Source of the DNA: a virus
DNA: 29,159 nt
Strand: one strand, 5' to 3'
IMG/VR virus record: IMGVR_UViG_3300022821_000084
Coordinates: 1-29,159 of that record
Below are positions 14,827-23,484 of the stretch, piece after piece (the stretch's first letter is position 1; each line of letters starts with the position of its first letter). Both the position numbers and the translations under genes were made by a program. Below the pieces are notes generated by a model. It did not search any database, was not told the DNA's origin, and was given only the letters and a program-made list of their open reading frames with translations.

Positions 14827-17154
14827 ATGGCTAAGAAACTTATAATCCAATACGATCTTAAACCCGTGAAAATCGACAAGGCTTTCCGCCCCATCGAAAC
14901 GCAATCGGCTAGAATTGGCAAGCTTTCAGGCAAGAAGTTCAAGAAAGAATTTAAACAAGAGACTAACGGCTTAGGGAATAAACTTCTAGGCGGGCTTAAA
15001 AGTCAGCTTAAAAGTTTCGGAGCTTTAGCAGCGGCAGCGGGAGGAGCATTTCTCCTTAAAGAATCTATTCGATCAGCCGCCGATTTCGAGAAAGCCCTAA
15101 TAGAAATCAATACTATTCTTCCTAAGAATACTAAATTAACAGATCGGCAAACAAGTGCTTTAAAGAATCTAGCCAAGCAATATGGTACTTCGGCAACGGA
15201 TCAAGCAAAGTCATATTATCAAGTCATATCCGCAGGGATAACAGATGCTGCATTAGCGACCGACGCTCTAGACGCTGCCAACAAATTAGCCGTTGGGGGT
15301 TTATCAGATGTAGGAAGTTCAATCGACATCCTTACCTCGATAATTAACGTCTATGGTGCTGAGAATATAACGGCAGAAGAGGCAGCGGATTCGCTTTTCA
15401 AAACCGTTCAACTTGGTAAGACAACTATATCAGAGCTTTCAAGCTCTCTAGGTTTAGTCCTTCCTTCAGCGAAAGCGGCAGGGGTAGGACTAAACGAAGC
15501 TAACTCGGCGATAGCATTACTAACGGCTAACGGTCGTTCTACGGCTAGAGCAGTTACCGAAGTAAACGCAGTAATAAACGGCTTCGCTAGAAACGGAGCT
15601 AAGTTAGGCAAGGGCTTAAATACAGCGGCGATTAAAGCCGATGGACTCGGAGTAGTAGTCGCAAGATTAATACAATACTCTAAAGACTCAGGTAAAGAAT
15701 TAGTCGAGTTACTAGGAAGTACGGAGGCAGTTAGTGGAGCCTTAACTCTAGGAGCCAATAACGGGAAGACGTTTAACGGTGTATTAACGGAGCTATCCAA
15801 AAACGCCGGAGCATCCGGTAAGGCTTTCGATCAAGTAGCTAAATCAGCTGACTTTCAATTTAAAAAATTAAGCGCAGAATTAGACGTACTAGGTATCGAG
15901 ATCGGTACTAAGCTACTGCCTATAGTTCTTAAACTAGCGGAAGCCTTTAGCTTCTTACTTAGGGGCGGGAACGATCCTATTAAAGCAATGGGAGTCGATA
16001 GAATACGAGCGGAAGTAAGCGCATTACAATTACAAGTCGATACACTTAGAGAAGGATCTATCTTACCCGATTGGCTAACCGCTGATCTAGACGAGTCAGA
16101 AGCTAAGTTAGCAAAATATCAAAAGAGGCTTAGAGAGCTTACAATAACGGAAGGAAACTTAGTAGAACAACGAAAGAATAACGCTAATTCTCAGCCGGAT
16201 TTCTTAGAACTATTCGGATCTGAAGGGGATTTCTTCGGAGTCAATAAAGGAATAGACGAGAGTGTAGGCAAGCTCAAAGGAGCGGCGGCAGTATCTAAAG
16301 GGATCAAAGAAGAGGAAGCTTCAGATAATAAAAAACTATTAGAACAGAAGAGAATAGATCAACAACTATTTTCCCAAGCATCTCTCAATAATGAAACAAC
16401 TATTATCAATGCAGCACTTGCAAAGCAAGAAGCTATCGAAGCATTAAGAGAGAGAGATCTAATCACTAGAGAAGAATACAACGAGGCTCTCTTAGCTAAC
16501 GAACAGACTAAGGAAGATAAACTCTCCTCTTTAGCACAGCAAAGAACTGATGCGAATGTCTTTAGTTTCAACGCTATCGGGAAAGCATTTATAGAAAACA
16601 ATAAAAGGATGAAAGCGTCGGCTAGAGATGTCGCAAGTATAGTGCAAAGAAGTTTCCAAACAGGTTTTGGAAATGCTTTCCAAGCCGTAGGAGCTGCATT
16701 AGCTTCGGGCGCAAGTGCTATGGATGCATTTAAATCGGCGGTAATGGGTACCTTCGCAGATCTAGCCTCGTCACTTGGTAACTATTATATAGCTCTAGGT
16801 ATTGCTAGGACAGCCGCCTACGATCCAGGGGGACCGGCAACACTCGCCGCTGGTATAGGACTTAAAGTATTGTCAGGAGTTTTATCAGCTAGTGGAGGAT
16901 CTTCGGCTGGCACTCCGAGTACAGGCGGCGGCGGGGGCGGCAGCGTTACCGGATCAGCGGCGGCAGGATTTAATCAAGACGAAATACTAGACGAGCCAGA
17001 TTCTATCGATAGACGGGAGCCGGAGACATCGGTATCCATTACGGTTAACGGCGATATATTAGACAGCGAAGAAACGGGAACGAAGCTAGCTAGCGTCCTT
17101 TCCGATTCTTTTGGAAAACAAGGCGTAGTCCTTAGAGATGCGAGGTTTGCGTAG
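14827..17154 (+). CDS. Tape measure protein
   Basis: 775 aa with a TP901-type minor tail domain at about 80-270 (FEKALIEINTILPKNTKLT, LKNLAKQYGTSATDQAKSYY, ALDAANKLAVGGLSDVGSSI, GVGLNEANSAIALLTANGR). A hydrophobic stretch near 60-78 (FGALAAAAGGAFLL) and a helical, partly coiled central part follow; the C-terminus has a membrane-like Ala-rich region around 620-700 and a Gly/Ser-rich linker (TGGGGGGSVTG). It sets tail length and is later ejected with DNA; at about 0.15 nm per residue the tail would be near 115 nm. It follows the chaperones and overlaps the next start by one base. Confidence 0.95.
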   Translation: MAKKLIIQYDLKPVKIDKAFRPIETQSARIGKLSGKKFKKEFKQETNGLGNKLLGGLKSQLKSFGALAAAAGGAFLLKESIRSAADFEKALIEINTILPKNTKLTDRQTSALKNLAKQYGTSATDQAKSYYQVISAGITDAALATDALDAANKLAVGGLSDVGSSIDILTSIINVYGAENITAEEAADSLFKTVQLGKTTISELSSSLGLVLPSAKAAGVGLNEANSAIALLTANGRSTARAVTEVNAVINGFARNGAKLGKGLNTAAIKADGLGVVVARLIQYSKDSGKELVELLGSTEAVSGALTLGANNGKTFNGVLTELSKNAGASGKAFDQVAKSADFQFKKLSAELDVLGIEIGTKLLPIVLKLAEAFSFLLRGGNDPIKAMGVDRIRAEVSALQLQVDTLREGSILPDWLTADLDESEAKLAKYQKRLRELTITEGNLVEQRKNNANSQPDFLELFGSEGDFFGVNKGIDESVGKLKGAAAVSKGIKEEEASDNKKLLEQKRIDQQLFSQASLNNETTIINAALAKQEAIEALRERDLITREEYNEALLANEQTKEDKLSSLAQQRTDANVFSFNAIGKAFIENNKRMKASARDVASIVQRSFQTGFGNAFQAVGAALASGASAMDAFKSAVMGTFADLASSLGNYYIALGIARTAAYDPGGPATLAAGIGLKVLSGVLSASGGSSAGTPSTGGGGGGSVTGSAAAGFNQDEILDEPDSIDRREPETSVSITVNGDILDSEETGTKLASVLSDSFGKQGVVLRDARFA

Positions 17155-17924
17155 TGGTTATTGACTCATATTCGGCATGGTATTACGGACACGAAGTATC
17201 TATAGATAATCAGATTATCCCTTTAGACGAGGGCTTCGGAGAGTTAGCGGTAGAAGTTACGGTCGGCTCATACTCTTTAACTAACTTCGTTACTTTTGTT
17301 AACGCTTCGTTAAACGAGTTTAGCTCTCAGGAGTACAATGTAAATATAGATCGATCTACTAGATTGATAACAATAAGCGCACCGGCTAACTTCAGCCTAT
17401 TATTTGGGACATCTTTAAACGAATCTATATCATTACGGACATTACTAGGATTTGATCAGGTAGATTATACAGGATCTAATAGTTATACGGCTCCAAATCC
17501 TTCAGGATTTGCATACTATCCCCAATTCAAACTACAGAAGTTCTTTGATTTCGATATGATTCAACGTGCTAACGCTGAAACGGTTAGGGCAACGGCTTCG
17601 GGTAAAGTGGAAGTAGTCAAATACTCAAATAATTATTTTATGAAATGCACGATTCCCTATATAACGGACATCGTTAATCAGGGTTTAATAAAGAATAACC
17701 CCACCGGCTTGGCGGATGCTATAGCCTTTATACAATACGCAACAACTAAAAACGATATGGAGTTCGTCTACGATGTAGAGACTCCAACAACCTTTCAAAC
17801 GTGTATCCTTGAGTCTACAGGTCAATCGAGATCAGGCACAGATTACGAGTTATCCCCATTGTACAGTCGAGGATTGACCGGCTATTATGAGTTAAAGAGT
17901 CTCACGTTTAGGAGAATTGACTAA
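17154..17924 (+). CDS. Distal tail-like protein (256 aa, GTG start)
   Basis: Starts with GTG overlapping the tape measure stop and ends overlapping the next ATG by one base. The N-terminal half is a beta-rich domain (VEVTVGSYSLTNFVTFVNAS, YNVNIDRSTRLITISAPANF, LLFGTSLNESISLRTLLGFD), and the C-terminal half has YYPQFKLQKFFDFDMIQRAN and AETVRATASGKVEVVKYSNN with FMKCTIPYITD. The place directly after the tape measure is that of the distal tail protein, the hub of the tail tip. Assignment from position and beta content; no motif proves it. Confidence 0.5.
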   Translation: MVIDSYSAWYYGHEVSIDNQIIPLDEGFGELAVEVTVGSYSLTNFVTFVNASLNEFSSQEYNVNIDRSTRLITISAPANFSLLFGTSLNESISLRTLLGFDQVDYTGSNSYTAPNPSGFAYYPQFKLQKFFDFDMIQRANAETVRATASGKVEVVKYSNNYFMKCTIPYITDIVNQGLIKNNPTGLADAIAFIQYATTKNDMEFVYDVETPTTFQTCILESTGQSRSGTDYELSPLYSRGLTGYYELKSLTFRRID

Positions 17925-18886
17925 TGCCTTTAAATTTCAAAGCTCCGGCTAGTAGTGCGCTAGTAAATGCCACTTTTGTTTACAAAGATGCAGACGACGA
18001 CAAAAAAGGTCGACTAGGTTTATTTAAAATAAATTTAGCTGATACTGATGCAGTATTAAACGTACAAGATTTCCTAAACGAAATAGCAGCTAATATCGGT
18101 CAAAATGGCGAGAGCGATGGGACGGCTAACGACTACGCTACTAATCACATAATCACCAACGGCGAGAACAGAAAAGAAGCTATCGAAGCTCTAGACATAG
18201 GGATCAAAGATAACATCGATTCGATCGCAATAATAGAAAACGAGATCGCTTTAGGTACTGAGCAATTAAGACAATACATCTCAGATAGTGCTTATGAAAC
18301 GGCTAACGGCGCACCTAGTGGCGGCGAGGTTTACTATAACACTACTACAGGATTAGCCCGATATTATGATGGGTTGGAATCTGAGTGGAAGCCTATTGGA
18401 GCCGGTGGTACTGGTACGCAAGAAGTACCAGTGGGAGCCATTAACGGATTAAATGTAGATTTTAATATAACTAATGCACCGACTAACGACGAGTCCTTAA
18501 TGGTATTCGTTAACGGTTTAATAGTACCGATTGCCGATTGGTCCTATGCAGCTCCTACAATTACATTAACTATAGCTCCTGAATCTGGATCAGACGTTTA
18601 CGTCTTCTATCTATCAGATGGATCTCCGGCAGCTCCGATTATAAGCGCAGGAATAAATAATGTTGTTTATCACGAAGTTACGGCGGGAGAAGAGGTACTA
18701 AAGTCCTTTACTATCCCGTCGGCTCCTATAACAGAAAACAAGACTCTCGTTGACATCGTGGGAGGATCTACGCAAGAATATAGCGTAGACTTTACACTTT
18801 CAGGGACGACGTTCAACTGGTCAGGCTTAGGCTTAGACGGGGAGTTAACCGAGGGCGATGTAGTAAGATTACAATTTTTTAACTAG
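17924..18886 (+). CDS. Tail fibre or tail tip protein
   Basis: 320 aa. N-terminal part helical-extended (NVQDFLNEIAANIG, then IIENEIALGTEQLRQYISDS), followed by GEVYYNTTTGLARYYDGLES, a short module of tail fibres that resembles 'yyntt.g.ly.yDG..W'. The C-terminal part has a beta domain, VGAINGLNVDFNITNAPTND, SLMVFVNGLIVPIADWSY, which is closely similar to the protein at 19987, and another beta domain at the end (EVLKSFTIPSAPI, VVRLQFF). A shared fibre module in three neighbouring genes suggests assembly of one fibre complex. Overlaps the upstream gene by one base. Confidence 0.65.
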   Translation: MPLNFKAPASSALVNATFVYKDADDDKKGRLGLFKINLADTDAVLNVQDFLNEIAANIGQNGESDGTANDYATNHIITNGENRKEAIEALDIGIKDNIDSIAIIENEIALGTEQLRQYISDSAYETANGAPSGGEVYYNTTTGLARYYDGLESEWKPIGAGGTGTQEVPVGAINGLNVDFNITNAPTNDESLMVFVNGLIVPIADWSYAAPTITLTIAPESGSDVYVFYLSDGSPAAPIISAGINNVVYHEVTAGEEVLKSFTIPSAPITENKTLVDIVGGSTQEYSVDFTLSGTTFNWSGLGLDGELTEGDVVRLQFFN

Positions 18887-18916
18887 ATATAACTAAACTA
18901 AAAGGAAGGAATTAAC

Positions 18917-19972
18917 ATGGCAAAATTACAAACCAAGTGGCTAGCAGATGATGCGGTCAATGAGTCAAAAGTAAAATTATCGAATGATGGATTTCTACGA
19001 GGTAGAAATGCAGGAGACTCGGCAGACGTTAACATCATTAAAGTTAATGCGAGTGATGCTCTAGAACTAGCTTTTAAACTTAACGATCCTAGTAACGCCG
19101 CTCCATCGGCTGACACCCAACTAGCTAACAAGAAATATGTTGACGATCAAGTAGGTGCGATCTCTCTTCCTTCAGTATTTGAATTACAGGGGAATTACAA
19201 TGCGACTACTGACTCTCCGGCTCTAGCTAACACGGATACAAGTGTAGACGGATTCCTATACTACGTAAACGTAGCGGGTTCTCAAGACTTTGGCGCAGGA
19301 AGTTTAACTTTCAGTGTTGGAGATTGGGTTTATAATGTTAACGGTGCATGGGTTAAAGCCGATAATAATGACGATGTTTTGAGTGTTAACGGAAATGTAG
19401 GAACGGTAGTTTTAGACACCGGAGACATCTCAGAAAATACAAACCTTTATTATACTCAAGCTAGATTTGATGCAGCTTTCACGGCTAAAGATACAGATAG
19501 TTTATCCGAGGGTGCTTCAAACTTCTATTATACGCAAGCTAGATTCGATACAAGTATAGCGGCTAGCGATACAGGCGATTTATCAGAAGGAGCTAACCTT
19601 TATTTTACAGACGTAAGAGTAGAAGATGCGACATTAACTAACTATGTAGTAGGAGCTAATACAGCTATCTCTAATGCAGACGATGTTAAGGGTGCATTAG
19701 GAAAACTACAGGGGCAAGTAAGTGCAGTAGCGGCGGGAAGCCAAGACTTCAGCAAAGAAAACTTAACTCTATCAGGCGGCGACATTACAGCGGGTACGAA
19801 AGATTTAGCTCAGACTCCTATCGCAGGATCTCTTAGAGTATTTATCTCAGGATCACCTGAGCAAGTAGAAGGCGTAGACTACTCAATGAGTGGTGTAACT
19901 ATGACTTTCGCCGGAGATATGGCGGCTGAATTAATTGCTGGTGACGTTCTAAGAGTAAGTTACGCTTACTAG
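18917..19972 (+). CDS. Tail fibre protein with repeats
   Basis: 351 aa, strong AAGGAAGG start region. The N-terminus (KLQTKWLADDAVNESKVKLS, FLRGRNAGDSADVNIIKVNA) is a fibre-attachment type seen in environmental phages, followed by LANKKYVDDQV. The central part has three repeats built on DTGDLSEGANLYFTxARFD (about residues 167-242), typical of shaft repeats in tail fibres. The C-terminus is a beta domain (SLRVFISGSPEQVEGVDYSM, GVTMTFAGDMAAEL) similar in layout to the domain ending the neighbouring fibre proteins. A role in host recognition or fibre shaft is likely. Confidence 0.75.
   Translation: MAKLQTKWLADDAVNESKVKLSNDGFLRGRNAGDSADVNIIKVNASDALELAFKLNDPSNAAPSADTQLANKKYVDDQVGAISLPSVFELQGNYNATTDSPALANTDTSVDGFLYYVNVAGSQDFGAGSLTFSVGDWVYNVNGAWVKADNNDDVLSVNGNVGTVVLDTGDISENTNLYYTQARFDAAFTAKDTDSLSEGASNFYYTQARFDTSIAASDTGDLSEGANLYFTDVRVEDATLTNYVVGANTAISNADDVKGALGKLQGQVSAVAAGSQDFSKENLTLSGGDITAGTKDLAQTPIAGSLRVFISGSPEQVEGVDYSMSGVTMTFAGDMAAELIAGDVLRVSYAY
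19415..19643 (+). repeat. Three fibre-shaft repeats (about 75 bp each)
   Basis: Three protein repeats: DTGDISENTNLYYTQARFD, then DTDSLSEGASNFYYTQARFD, then DTGDLSEGANLYFTDVRVED. Each is about 25-26 residues. They match the shaft repeat found in many long tail fibres, where they form trimeric rods. Confidence 0.8.
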
Positions 19973-19986
19973 ATAAGGGATAACAA

Positions 19987-20232
19987 TTGAAAGTAACAGG
20001 TAAATGGATAGAGGATATATTTAAACAAGAGATACCTACTGGTACGGTGAATGGGTCGAACACTTCATTCACCCTTTCAGAAGTACCTCACTCAAATGCA
20101 TGTGTTGAGTTATATCTTAATGGTCTTATAATTAGACAGGGTACAGATTACACCTTGTCTAATTCTGCCATTACTATGACCACAGCACCTGTTACGAGTT
20201 CGGACTTATACGCAACATACATTAAGGTGTAA
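19987..20232 (+). CDS. Small fibre-module protein (81 aa, TTG start)
   Basis: Start TTG with AAGGGA 6 nt upstream; no in-frame ATG nearby gives the conserved beginning. The product is a single beta domain: PTGTVNGSNTSFTLSEVPHS, CVELYLNGLIIRQGTDYTLS, AITMTTAPVTSSDLYATYI. It aligns well by eye with residues about 165-225 of the protein at 17924, so it is a free-standing copy of the fibre module. It lies between two fibre genes and probably belongs to the same complex. Confidence 0.65.
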   Translation: MKVTGKWIEDIFKQEIPTGTVNGSNTSFTLSEVPHSNACVELYLNGLIIRQGTDYTLSNSAITMTTAPVTSSDLYATYIKV

Positions 20233-20235
20233 AAA

Positions 20236-22302
20236 ATGACTTATAGAAGAATACAAGATCAAGACGTTAAAGGTAGTGCTGATGTAAGTTCGGATGCAGA
20301 TTTAATTAACGATACTAAAATTTATGTAACAGGTGGAAGCCCTGCAATAAATAAAACACTAGATGCAGCTATCACAGATGGTGACATAGGCGGCGGTGGT
20401 GGTTCGGGTGGGGTCAACTATGTTTCATCCAACCCAGACTTTGAAGCTGACACATCAGGCTGGTCACTATATAACGACTCGGCTGAAAAACCTGTGGACG
20501 GTACAGGTGGTTCGGCTACTTGTACATTCACAAGAACAACTACAAGCGGTGAAGTCCTTTCTGGAAGTGGGAGTGGTAAGTTCTCGCATCCAGGTGGTGG
20601 GTCTAAGCAAGGTGAAGGTGTTTCTTATGACCTTGATGACTTCGATTTAAAAGGAGCTTCTAAGCTACATGAAATAGCTTTTGACTTCTTATATGATGGT
20701 GATCAAGACGAGATTGCAATGTATATGATTGCATCTAACGATGGGCTTAGTGCTGACTTTGTTAGAATTGAACCAGTAGGAAACCTAGTACAATCTGCCA
20801 GTGGTAGATTCTCTTGTTACTTTCAATCTAACAACAGCACATACGAAGACTATAGATTGTGTGTTCACGTTAAGGGTACAGGCACAACAGCATGGGATTT
20901 GATACTAGAATCTGTACGAGTTGGTGATTATGATAAATCAATCAATCCTACAGTAGTAAGTGATTGGCAAACTTTACCGACTACAGGATCGTGGACTAAC
21001 GCAGTTTACAACGGTAAATATAAAAGAGTTGGTGATCAGTTACATGCTCAAGTAGCCGTCACGGTTACTGCTACCCCATCTCCAGCAGGTGCTTTAAATT
21101 TAGACCTGTTAGAAGGTTTAAACTTAGACACCAGCAAGATTATTAAGGGCGCAATATTTGACGTTAATTGTGGTACGGTAACTTTAAAAGATGCCAGCAC
21201 CGGAAACGTTGCAGAAGGTAGACTTAGTTACATGACAGGGGCTAACACGTTTAGAGTTAGATACTTCCTTGACGATGGAAATAGAGAGAACTATGGAAAT
21301 CTTACTGGCACAAGTCCATTATCTTTGGTTAATAATGATGAAATTTACATAACTTATTCAGTACCGATTGCCGAATGGGCAACAGGTAACGATACAATAG
21401 CCTCGACTAAAGAGAACAGAATCGTTGCAATGGCGGCAAGCGATACAGTGACCTCGATAGCCAGTGCAGGAACAGAAGATGTAATTTTTTCAGTGGTTGA
21501 GGAAACCCATAGCGGATATAATGTTTCTACTGGCGAGTACACAATACCCGAGTCCGGCTGGTACTCGGTAGCGGTCATTCTTTCTTTTTCTGTATCAAGT
21601 CCGGCGGCAGGAAATGCATCCAATATGAAAGTTTTGTTAAACGGCGGGACTCACAAGAGATCATTCATAGAGGCAGAGGGAACCGGATCAGGTGTAATTT
21701 ATACCCATGTCCTTCCCTATACGTTTTACTATGAAAAGGATGATGTTTTAAAATGTACGTTTAATAATAATTGGGGCGAGACAATAGCCTTTAACGGATC
21801 AAGTGAAAGGGAAATGTTTAGTGTTAATAGATTATCAGGACATAACCAACTAATAGGAAACGAGACAGTAGCTTGCGTTGTGTCTGATGATTCTGGACAA
21901 GCTATAGATGCTACAGGGGGAAACGATACCCCTACATGGAATACAGTAGAGAGAGATACTAATAATATGTTCGATGGGGCATCCACTATAACGATTAAAA
22001 AAGCGGGTCTGTATTTCATTCACATTAAATTACGAACCGCTACCGTTTCAGTCTCCGAGGGTGATTCATTTACATTGTTTGTTAAGAAAAATTCAGACTC
22101 GGCGTTTAAAGAACTTTGTAGAGATGAGATTAACGACACTAACACCTCTTACGTTTTTGCAATAGGCGGTAGTTGTCATACTCAATTAGAAGTAGGGGAC
22201 ACTATACAATGTAACAGTGTGTTATCTACAACAGGATCAACGCTAGGGCTAGGAACTGATATAGCAAGAAACTTTATGGAAGTTATAAGGGTAGGTAACT
22301 AA
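20236..22302 (+). CDS. Receptor-binding tail fibre/spike with two C1q-like domains
   Basis: 688 aa, the longest fibre gene. It has an N-terminal attachment part (TYRRIQDQDVKGSADVSSDA), a Gly linker, a carbohydrate-binding-like beta domain at about 60-232 (NPDFEADTSGWSLYND...), a second beta domain at about 240-380 (WQTLPTTGSWTNAVYNGKY) and two C-terminal jelly-roll domains, about 393-535 and 536-688. These carry the C1q/TNF-type pattern YNVSTGEYTIPESGWYSVAV and, in the second, STITIKKAGLYFIHIKLRTA. Domains of that type form trimeric heads that bind surface molecules. It is the best candidate for host-range determinant. Confidence 0.75.
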   Translation: MTYRRIQDQDVKGSADVSSDADLINDTKIYVTGGSPAINKTLDAAITDGDIGGGGGSGGVNYVSSNPDFEADTSGWSLYNDSAEKPVDGTGGSATCTFTRTTTSGEVLSGSGSGKFSHPGGGSKQGEGVSYDLDDFDLKGASKLHEIAFDFLYDGDQDEIAMYMIASNDGLSADFVRIEPVGNLVQSASGRFSCYFQSNNSTYEDYRLCVHVKGTGTTAWDLILESVRVGDYDKSINPTVVSDWQTLPTTGSWTNAVYNGKYKRVGDQLHAQVAVTVTATPSPAGALNLDLLEGLNLDTSKIIKGAIFDVNCGTVTLKDASTGNVAEGRLSYMTGANTFRVRYFLDDGNRENYGNLTGTSPLSLVNNDEIYITYSVPIAEWATGNDTIASTKENRIVAMAASDTVTSIASAGTEDVIFSVVEETHSGYNVSTGEYTIPESGWYSVAVILSFSVSSPAAGNASNMKVLLNGGTHKRSFIEAEGTGSGVIYTHVLPYTFYYEKDDVLKCTFNNNWGETIAFNGSSEREMFSVNRLSGHNQLIGNETVACVVSDDSGQAIDATGGNDTPTWNTVERDTNNMFDGASTITIKKAGLYFIHIKLRTATVSVSEGDSFTLFVKKNSDSAFKELCRDEINDTNTSYVFAIGGSCHTQLEVGDTIQCNSVLSTTGSTLGLGTDIARNFMEVIRVGN

Positions 22303-22712
22303 TGACAAAACTAAGATACCAAATTGAAAACCAAAGAGCGGGCAGGAAGTTCGAGGCTAGTCAAGAAGACAATATATGGCTAGACAAACAAATAGCTAAA
22401 AACTCATGGGGCAAGTCTGACAGGTGGATCAATCTAGATAAAGCTGATGAATGGGAAAAATCTAGAGAAGACGATAGACGGTCTTCGGTTGACGATGATG
22501 GCTTAGAATCTATCGAGATTCATCTACCCGACGACTACACGATAGAAATAACAGATATAACAGTACAAGAAAACGGTAAACAGGCAGCTAGAGAAGCTAA
22601 GAAAGAGTCGAAAGAAGCTTGTAAGGTAGAACTAGGAAAGCGCAAAGATCTTAAAACAGTTAAAGACTGTAAAGAAGCTATTGCAATGATCCTAGATTAT
22701 TTAGAACTATAG
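22302..22712 (+). CDS. Charged hypothetical protein after the fibre gene (136 aa)
   Basis: Start overlaps the fibre gene stop by one base. Highly charged, with Trp and Asp/Lys-rich N-terminal half (NIWLDKQIAKNSWGKSDRWI), a beta stretch (SIEIHLPDDYTIEITDITV) and a Lys/Glu helical C-terminus (KQAAREAKKESKEACKVELG). It may be a fibre assembly chaperone, which commonly follows fibre genes, but nothing in the sequence shows this. No family recognised. Confidence 0.55.
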   Translation: MTKLRYQIENQRAGRKFEASQEDNIWLDKQIAKNSWGKSDRWINLDKADEWEKSREDDRRSSVDDDGLESIEIHLPDDYTIEITDITVQENGKQAAREAKKESKEACKVELGKRKDLKTVKDCKEAIAMILDYLEL

Positions 22713-22735
22713 GGAATAACTAAGGTAAGGGCATT

Positions 22736-22764
22736 ATGACAGTATGCTCCCTACATGTTAAAAT
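22736..22764 (+). promoter_or_regulatory. Extended -10 promoter ahead of the lysis-like genes
   Basis: -35 box ATGACA (22736-22741, 5 of 6), 17-bp spacer, -10 box TAAAAT (22759-22764) with the extended TGN just before it. Initiation would be near 22771. An inverted repeat TGTTAA (22756-22761) / TTAACA (22771-22776) spans from the -10 to the start site and could be an operator or an early hairpin. Confidence 0.65.
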
Positions 22765-22795
22765 CGTATCTTAACAGCTAAATGGAGTTAGCCCT

Positions 22796-23032
22796 ATGGA
22801 ATTACAAATAGCAATCCCACTTTTCGGTTTAGTGTTAACAGCATTAGGGACTCTCCTACTATCTTATTTTAGAGAAATGAAAAACGATGTTAAGAACATG
22901 ACGGGATCTCTTATAGAATTGAACATTAAACTAGAGAGAGTTATACTCGATCAAACATGGCACAAAGAAGAAATATCAGTAATAAAAGAAAGACTAGATG
23001 CTTTACAGATAAGAATAGATAAGAATAGATAA
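22796..23032 (+). CDS. Membrane-anchored coiled-coil protein (78 aa), lysis candidate
   Basis: First gene after the promoter at 22736, with GGAG 8 nt before the ATG. One membrane helix at about 4-25 (QIAIPLFGLVLTALGTLLL) is followed by a long coiled coil (REMKNDVKNMTGSLIELNIK, LERVILDQTWHKEEISVIKE, RLDALQIRIDK). The layout fits an inner-membrane spanin or an XhlA-type lysis accessory protein. Basic residues right after the helix suggest the coiled coil may stay in the cytoplasm, which argues against a spanin. Lysis-related role inferred from context with the lipoprotein three genes on. Confidence 0.5.
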   Translation: MELQIAIPLFGLVLTALGTLLLSYFREMKNDVKNMTGSLIELNIKLERVILDQTWHKEEISVIKERLDALQIRIDKNR

Positions 23033-23053
23033 ACATTAAACTAAGGAATAATT

Positions 23054-23284
23054 ATGGCTGAAATGAAAGACGAAATGAAGAAACTAGCTCTAAGGTATGC
23101 CGAGAAATATGCCGAGCTTTCTATAGAGTTCGCTATGGAGCTAATGCAAAAGGGTGCTGATCTTTCATCTAACCCAATTGACGATGCTATCGTAGCCGCT
23201 TCTAGGGGTTTTATGGAGAGTTCACTAATGGACTTAGCCGATAAGATCGACGGCGAAATCGAAGAAGAAGAAGATAAAGAGTAA
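23054..23284 (+). CDS. Small helical acidic protein (76 aa)
   Basis: AAGGAATAATT precedes the ATG. The product is almost wholly helical (EMKDEMKKLALRYAEKYAEL, SIEFAMELMQKGADLSSNPI) with an acidic end (IDGEIEEEEDKE). No membrane segment or signal peptide. It sits between the membrane coiled-coil protein and another small gene, overlapping the latter by one base, so it is probably cotranscribed. Function not recognised. Confidence 0.55.
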   Translation: MAEMKDEMKKLALRYAEKYAELSIEFAMELMQKGADLSSNPIDDAIVAASRGFMESSLMDLADKIDGEIEEEEDKE

Positions 23285-23484
23285 TGGGGAAAATACTTCA
23301 GCTCGTAGCCGTTTTAGTAGGCAAGCCAATACTTGAGAAAGTAGCGTCTTACCTAGTGGACTATTTACAAGCTGAGTACGAAACTTATAAGATGCGGAAA
23401 AAGCAAAAGAAGCTATACGAAGAGTTAAAAAAGGCTAAAGGTCCCGATGAGATACGTGCTATTAATCGCAAGCTTAGTCTTTAA
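23284..23484 (+). CDS. Small amphipathic protein with basic tail (66 aa)
   Basis: The start overlaps the previous stop by one base. The N-terminus is hydrophobic (ILQLVAVLVGKPILEKVASY) but short and interrupted, so a membrane association is possible rather than a certain span. The rest is a basic helix (YKMRKKQKKLYEELKKAKG). It overlaps the spanin-like lipoprotein gene by 38 bp in another frame, an arrangement common for spanin pairs, so it may be the inner-membrane partner. That role is uncertain. Confidence 0.5.
   Translation: MGKILQLVAVLVGKPILEKVASYLVDYLQAEYETYKMRKKQKKLYEELKKAKGPDEIRAINRKLSL

Noticed and set aside
15408-15800. Minus-strand 130-aa frame inside the tape measure gene
   Set aside because: Antisense to a certain long gene and without domain or start signal; a by-product of its codon use.
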